Assembly (NCBI GenBank): GCA_017885365.1
Contig: JAFNGD010000366.1
Coordinates: 1-7,368 of the forward strand
Direction of reading: 5' to 3'
DNA: 7,368 bases
Source of the DNA: Nitrospirota bacterium
Lineage (GTDB): Bacteria > Nitrospirota > UBA9217
This document shows positions 4,863 through 7,368 of the stretch, in pieces. The stretch's first letter is position 1. Every line of letters begins with the position of its first letter. The translations under genes and the position numbers were made by a program. Below the pieces are notes generated by a model. It was not told the DNA's origin. It worked only from the letters and a program-made list of their open reading frames with translations, and made no database searches.

Positions 4863-6653
4863 ATGCAATCATCGCAAACATCCGTCATTACACGCTTTAC
4901 ACGCTTGTTCTCGTCCCTATCATGTCTTGTGCTCCTGCTTTTCTTATTCGCCTGCGCTCCTGCGGCCATGACGGCGAAGAAGGCCGACATCCCGCCGGGA
5001 GAATCAAAGATGGACATGCTTTCGTCGAAGGCGCTTGCTCCTGAAACGGCGCGGATGACGGCAGAGAAGTCCGAAGCTTCCGTCGGAAAGGCAAAGGCGG
5101 CGGCCTCCCGCCCGGCGATGAGCCAAGAGGCCTCGGGCCTCAAGGCCGGATATGCGGACGACAACAAACAGTTCAACTATTACATCCATTTTCTCGAACA
5201 GTATGCCGCGCAGGCGAAGCATTATCCGATCAACATTACCGAGCGCATCCAGATCAAGGTCGTTGATGCCGCGGGCAAACCGGCGCCGAACGCCGAGATA
5301 ACCGTCTCCGGCAACGGCGAACCCCTTGCTTCGGGTAAAACCTATTCAGACGGATCGTTCTTCTTCTTTCCTTCCGAATACCGTGCTGACATCTTCCGTT
5401 ATCAGGCGGATGTTGTTTATATGCAGCAAAGGCGGGAGCTTGCCATTGACCGGCAGGGACCGCGCGAGATCGAGGTGAAACTGGCGCAGCAGCGGGCCGT
5501 CCCGGAGCCGCTTCCGCTCGACGTGCTCTTTGTCCTCGACACAACGGGAAGCATGGGCAAGGAGATCGAACGGTTGAAAAAGACCATTGAGATCATCAAC
5601 CTCAATCTTGTTTCGCTGTCGTCACAGCCGCAGGTCCGCTTCGGCATGGTGCTGTACAAGGACCGGGGGGACGAGTACGTGACCAGGACCATCCCCTTGA
5701 CCGGCGACCTTGAGGCCTTCCAGCAAGAGCTGAACAAGGTCCGCGCCTCCGGCGGCGGCGACGACCCCGAGGACCTGCAGAGCGCACTGGCTGACGCCGT
5801 CCAGAAACTCGGCTGGAACCGCGACGGGATCCGCCTGGTCTTCGTCATCACGGACGCGCCGCCGCACCTTGATTACGGCCAGAAGTACACCTATGTCAAT
5901 GCTGCCGGGGACGCGAAAAAGCAGGGGATCAAGATATTTTCGGTGGGCACGGGAGGGTTGAACCTCTCCGGAGAATTCGTGCTCCGGCAGATCGCCCAGT
6001 ATACTTCCGGCAGATACATCTTCCTGACCTACGGTGAAAAGGGGGAGAGCGAAGGCGGCCGACCGGGCAGCGTGAGCCACCACACCGGCGACAACTTCCA
6101 GACGGACAAGCTCGAGACCATCATCATCCAGTTCGCCAAGGAGGAGATCAACAACGTCCTGGGAGCGGGCAGGGAAGGCGAGGGGGACTATTTCTCTGCG
6201 AGCAAGGTCGAAGACGAGGACAGCGCAGCGACCCTGCAGAAGCTCTTCGAACAGGCCGTTGCCCAGCTCGTGGACTATTCCACCATCGTGATCCCGGAGA
6301 AGACTGCGGCAACAGTTCTTCCCATTGCCCCGAAGGACGCCTCGCTGTCGGTGAACGCCGAATATTTCGGCGAACAGCTCGGCCTCTCGCTCAGCAGGAG
6401 CAAGACCTTTACCATGGTCGAACGGAAGGATCTGCAGGCCATCCTGGACGAGCTGAAGCTCCAGATGACCGGGGCCGTGTCCGAGAAAGACGCCGTCAAG
6501 GTCGGCAAGCTGGCCGGAGCGAAGATGATCGTCACCGGCAGCCTTTACGGGAACGCGGAGAACTACGAGCTGTTCCTGAAACTGCTGCGGGTCGAGTCCG
6601 GCGAGGTGCTTTCGGTCACCAAGGCGAGGATCAACAAGAAATTGGGGCTGTGA
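4863..6653 (+). CDS. vWA-domain lipoprotein with CsgG-like C-terminal domain
   Basis: This encodes 596 residues from the ATG at 4863, with AAGGAG five bases upstream; the frame is open further up to 4698, but that part crosses the palindromes and lacks a signal. A signal peptide (hydrophobic 19-30) ends in LFAC with Cys31 lipidated. Residues 32-100 are a low-complexity linker rich in Ala, Lys, Ser and Met. About 125-200 is a beta-sandwich of the carboxypeptidase-regulatory/Big type (IQIKVVDAAGKPAPNAEITVSG). About 220-400 is a von Willebrand A domain with an intact metal site: Asp226, Thr228 and Ser230 (DTTGS), a GGGDDPED loop with Asp300 and Asp301, and Asp331 in ITDAPPH. About 495-590 resembles CsgG/FlgO-type domains (FTMVERKDLQAILDELKLQ, then GKLAGAKMIVTGSLYG). 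It should sit in the envelope on a lipid anchor and bind a partner through the metal-dependent site; the partner is unknown. A gene fragment follows its stop in the same frame. Confidence 0.9.
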   Translation: MQSSQTSVITRFTRLFSSLSCLVLLLFLFACAPAAMTAKKADIPPGESKMDMLSSKALAPETARMTAEKSEASVGKAKAAASRPAMSQEASGLKAGYADDNKQFNYYIHFLEQYAAQAKHYPINITERIQIKVVDAAGKPAPNAEITVSGNGEPLASGKTYSDGSFFFFPSEYRADIFRYQADVVYMQQRRELAIDRQGPREIEVKLAQQRAVPEPLPLDVLFVLDTTGSMGKEIERLKKTIEIINLNLVSLSSQPQVRFGMVLYKDRGDEYVTRTIPLTGDLEAFQQELNKVRASGGGDDPEDLQSALADAVQKLGWNRDGIRLVFVITDAPPHLDYGQKYTYVNAAGDAKKQGIKIFSVGTGGLNLSGEFVLRQIAQYTSGRYIFLTYGEKGESEGGRPGSVSHHTGDNFQTDKLETIIIQFAKEEINNVLGAGREGEGDYFSASKVEDEDSAATLQKLFEQAVAQLVDYSTIVIPEKTAATVLPIAPKDASLSVNAEYFGEQLGLSLSRSKTFTMVERKDLQAILDELKLQMTGAVSEKDAVKVGKLAGAKMIVTGSLYGNAENYELFLKLLRVESGEVLSVTKARINKKLGL

Positions 6654-6677
6654 GACTGCGAAGTGAGGGGAAGGTTT

Positions 6678-6785
6678 GCAGGCGCGCATAATTTCGAGGT
6701 CCTTCTGTCCAAGGAGGGCGGCACGTGGAAGGTCGCCTCGGCCAAGTGGGAGTGTGCAAGGGAGGGGACGGGACAGCTACAATAA
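6678..6785 (+). pseudogene. C-terminal remnant of an NTF2-like lipoprotein gene
   Basis: From GGC at 6681 the frame reads GAHNFEVLLSKEGGTWKV and continues to SAKWECAREGTGQLQ before a TAA at 6783-6785. The C-terminus of the lipoprotein at 1768 reads GAYNFEVLLAKEDGSWKV and then SAKWERAGEGAGQQ. By my count 24 of 33 residues are identical and the reading frame is intact, but everything before about 6678, including start, signal peptide and fold, is missing. The match breaks off just after the vWA stop codon at 6651, and the remnant is in the same frame as that gene. It is therefore a truncated paralogue, probably left by a deletion or recombination that ended here. Confidence 0.8.
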
Positions 6786-6861
6786 TCTTTTACTCAATGA
6801 TTACTGTTTGTTATGTTTACATTATGTATAGTTGCCGAGCGAAACCTGCTTCCTGTACTAA
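6786..6861. other. AT-rich island between two gene fragments
   Basis: This short run is far richer in A and T than its surroundings. TTTACT (6789-6794) and TATGTT (6812-6817), four of six each with a 17-base spacer, could be a weak promoter reading right, and TATAGT (6827-6832) is another -10-like site. No gene starts behind them, so they may be chance or the remains of a lost gene's control region. Confidence 0.25.
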
Positions 6862-7053
6862 AGGTGCCTCCTTTACTATAAGGGTAAGCCTGTTGAGAAT
6901 AGCACTTGTTTGGATCACGAACTGCGCGTAGAAAAAAGCCTGGTGCTTGAATCTAGGCCGGTCATTGAATGGTGGGTTTCTGTTGAGCAAAACAAAAAAT
7001 CGAAGGGTTGGATCAAGATTGACGACAAAGCCACCTTGAGAGCGATTAATTAA
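6862..7053 (+). pseudogene. SH3-like C-terminal gene fragment without a start
   Basis: The frame after a TAA at 6859-6861 is open for 63 codons to a TAA at 7051-7053. It has no ATG, and no GTG or TTG with a ribosome binding site. It reads YYKGKPVENSTCLDHELRVE, then LVLESRPVIEWWVSVEQNKK, SKGWIKIDDKA. The WWV-x-V ... GW-I/V pattern is what I know from the last strands of bacterial SH3-like domains (WWVKV ... GW), with a charged turn between. The composition is protein-like and the end is intact, so I read it as the preserved C-terminus of a decayed gene. The opposite-strand frame (7080-6817) is its shadow. The parent protein cannot be named; no full copy is in the window. Confidence 0.5.
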
Positions 7054-7064
7054 ATTGCGCTTCT

Positions 7065-7184
7065 CTACCCAATAGCGCATCTTCCCGGTACGCCATAAGA
7101 CTCCCCGACGATTTCTTCAGCCGTGAACCCTTCCTCATAATGAGCCGGCAACCTGCCGTACTTGCCGCTGTCGAGCCCGAACGT
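7065..7184 (-). pseudogene. Possible antitoxin-like gene fragment
   Basis: Between two stops on the minus strand lie 39 codons reading GLDSGKYGRLPAHYEEGFTA, then EEIVGESYGVP. The EEGFTAEEIV...YGVP part recalls the helix-turn-helix segment of DUF433-type antitoxins (x-EG-x-T-x-EEI-x-x-x-Y), but the match is short and from memory. There is no start codon or ribosome binding site. It may be a decayed antitoxin fragment or a chance frame. Confidence 0.22.
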
Positions 7185-7207
7185 TCATTTGGCCACCCTG
7201 AATCATC

Positions 7208-7236
7208 TTGACTTTCCGCATACATACTTCAATAAT
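7208..7236 (+). promoter_or_regulatory. Promoter of the ribbon-helix-helix gene
   Basis: TTGACT (7208-7213, five of six) and AATAAT (7231-7236, five of six) are separated by 17 bases, 43 bases before the ATG at 7280. Just downstream, TACAAT and ATTGCA (7242-7247 and 7250-7255, one mismatch, two-base gap) form an operator-like repeat at the expected start of transcription. Antitoxins of this type commonly repress their own promoter, so autoregulation is a fair inference. Confidence 0.5.
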
Positions 7237-7279
7237 ATAGTTACAATGAATTGCAAGTGAGCCACAGGAGGCGGAAGTC

Positions 7280-7368
7280 ATGAAACAGATCACCCTGCGG
7301 AGCATTCCCGACGAAGTGGAAAAGACGGTGAGGAAAGAGGCTGAACGCAAAGGCGTGAGCCTGAATAA
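7280..7368 (+). CDS. Ribbon-helix-helix antitoxin-like protein (runs off right edge)
   Basis: The ATG at 7280 is preceded by AGGAGG with eight bases of spacing, and the frame is open for 29 codons to the window end. It reads MKQITLRSIPDEVEKTVRKE, then AERKGVSLN. This is the start of an Arc/MetJ-type ribbon-helix-helix domain: a short N-terminal strand (KQITLRSIP) that would enter the DNA groove, the first helix (DEVEKTVRKEAERKG) and the start of the second. The ITLR-x-IP opening is characteristic of FitA/VapB-type antitoxins, which usually precede a PIN-domain ribonuclease toxin; the toxin gene, if present, is outside the window. The family could also be a solitary regulator. Confidence 0.75.
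   Translation, partial: MKQITLRSIPDEVEKTVRKEAERKGVSLN

Noticed and set aside
5622..6689. A minus-strand frame of 355 codons opposite the vWA gene
   Set aside because: Shadow frame; the plus-strand gene has a lipobox, an intact metal-site motif set and a ribosome binding site.
6651..6785. Stop-codon readthrough joining the vWA protein to the lipoprotein tail in the same frame
   Set aside because: The frame agreement has a one-in-three chance, the eight or so codons between do not align with either protein, and there is no recognisable readthrough signal; a deletion remnant explains it better.
6817..7080. A minus-strand frame of 87 codons
   Set aside because: It lies opposite the SH3-like fragment, whose WWV...GW pattern is the more convincing reading, and it has no ribosome binding site.

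Overview
The window looks like a GC-rich, loosely packed piece of bacterial chromosome. Shine-Dalgarno sequences are strong (AAGGAGG type) and the exported proteins carry Tat or lipoprotein signals. Together with the transglutaminase-like, vWA/CsgG-like and NTF2-like lipoprotein families, this suggests a Gram-negative from Desulfuromonadota, Desulfobacterota or Nitrospirota. That placement is inference from style and families; no taxonomic marker is present.

Layout, left to right. (1) Bases 1-1062, minus strand: the N-terminal 354 residues of an inner-membrane-anchored, transglutaminase-like protein that runs off the left edge. A consensus-like promoter ends six bases before its ATG, so the mRNA may be leaderless. 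(2) About 0.6 kb with no supportable gene. (3) 1768-2238, plus: a small NTF2-like lipoprotein. (4) 2350-3915, plus: a Tat-exported class V aminotransferase-fold PLP enzyme. (5) About 350 bases of gene-free DNA with short tandem repeats and a bulged leader hairpin. (6) 4267-4701, plus: a 144-residue three-helix membrane protein of no family I recognise. (7) A spacer with two related hairpins, one of them a perfect palindrome lying over the -10 of a candidate promoter. (8) 4863-6653, plus: a 596-residue lipoprotein with a vWA domain and a CsgG-like C-terminal domain. (9) 6654-7200: a gene graveyard, holding a copy of the last 33 codons of the lipoprotein at 1768, an SH3-like C-terminal fragment with no start codon, and a possible small fragment on the minus strand. 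(10) 7280 to the right edge: the start of a ribbon-helix-helix antitoxin-like gene with its own good promoter.

How the genes may work together. Every gene except the last encodes a product aimed at the membrane, periplasm or lipoprotein pathway. The lipoprotein and PLP enzyme (112-base gap) could share a transcript; the membrane protein and the vWA lipoprotein (161-base gap) probably have separate promoters. Nothing ties them into one named pathway. The duplicated gene tail, orphan fragments, REP-like hairpins and the edge antitoxin mark 4.7-7.4 kb as a rearranged, accessory-type segment. I did not find a clear, previously undescribed system. The best leads are the exported PLP enzyme, the vWA-CsgG-like fusion lipoprotein and the palindrome-covered promoter in front of it.
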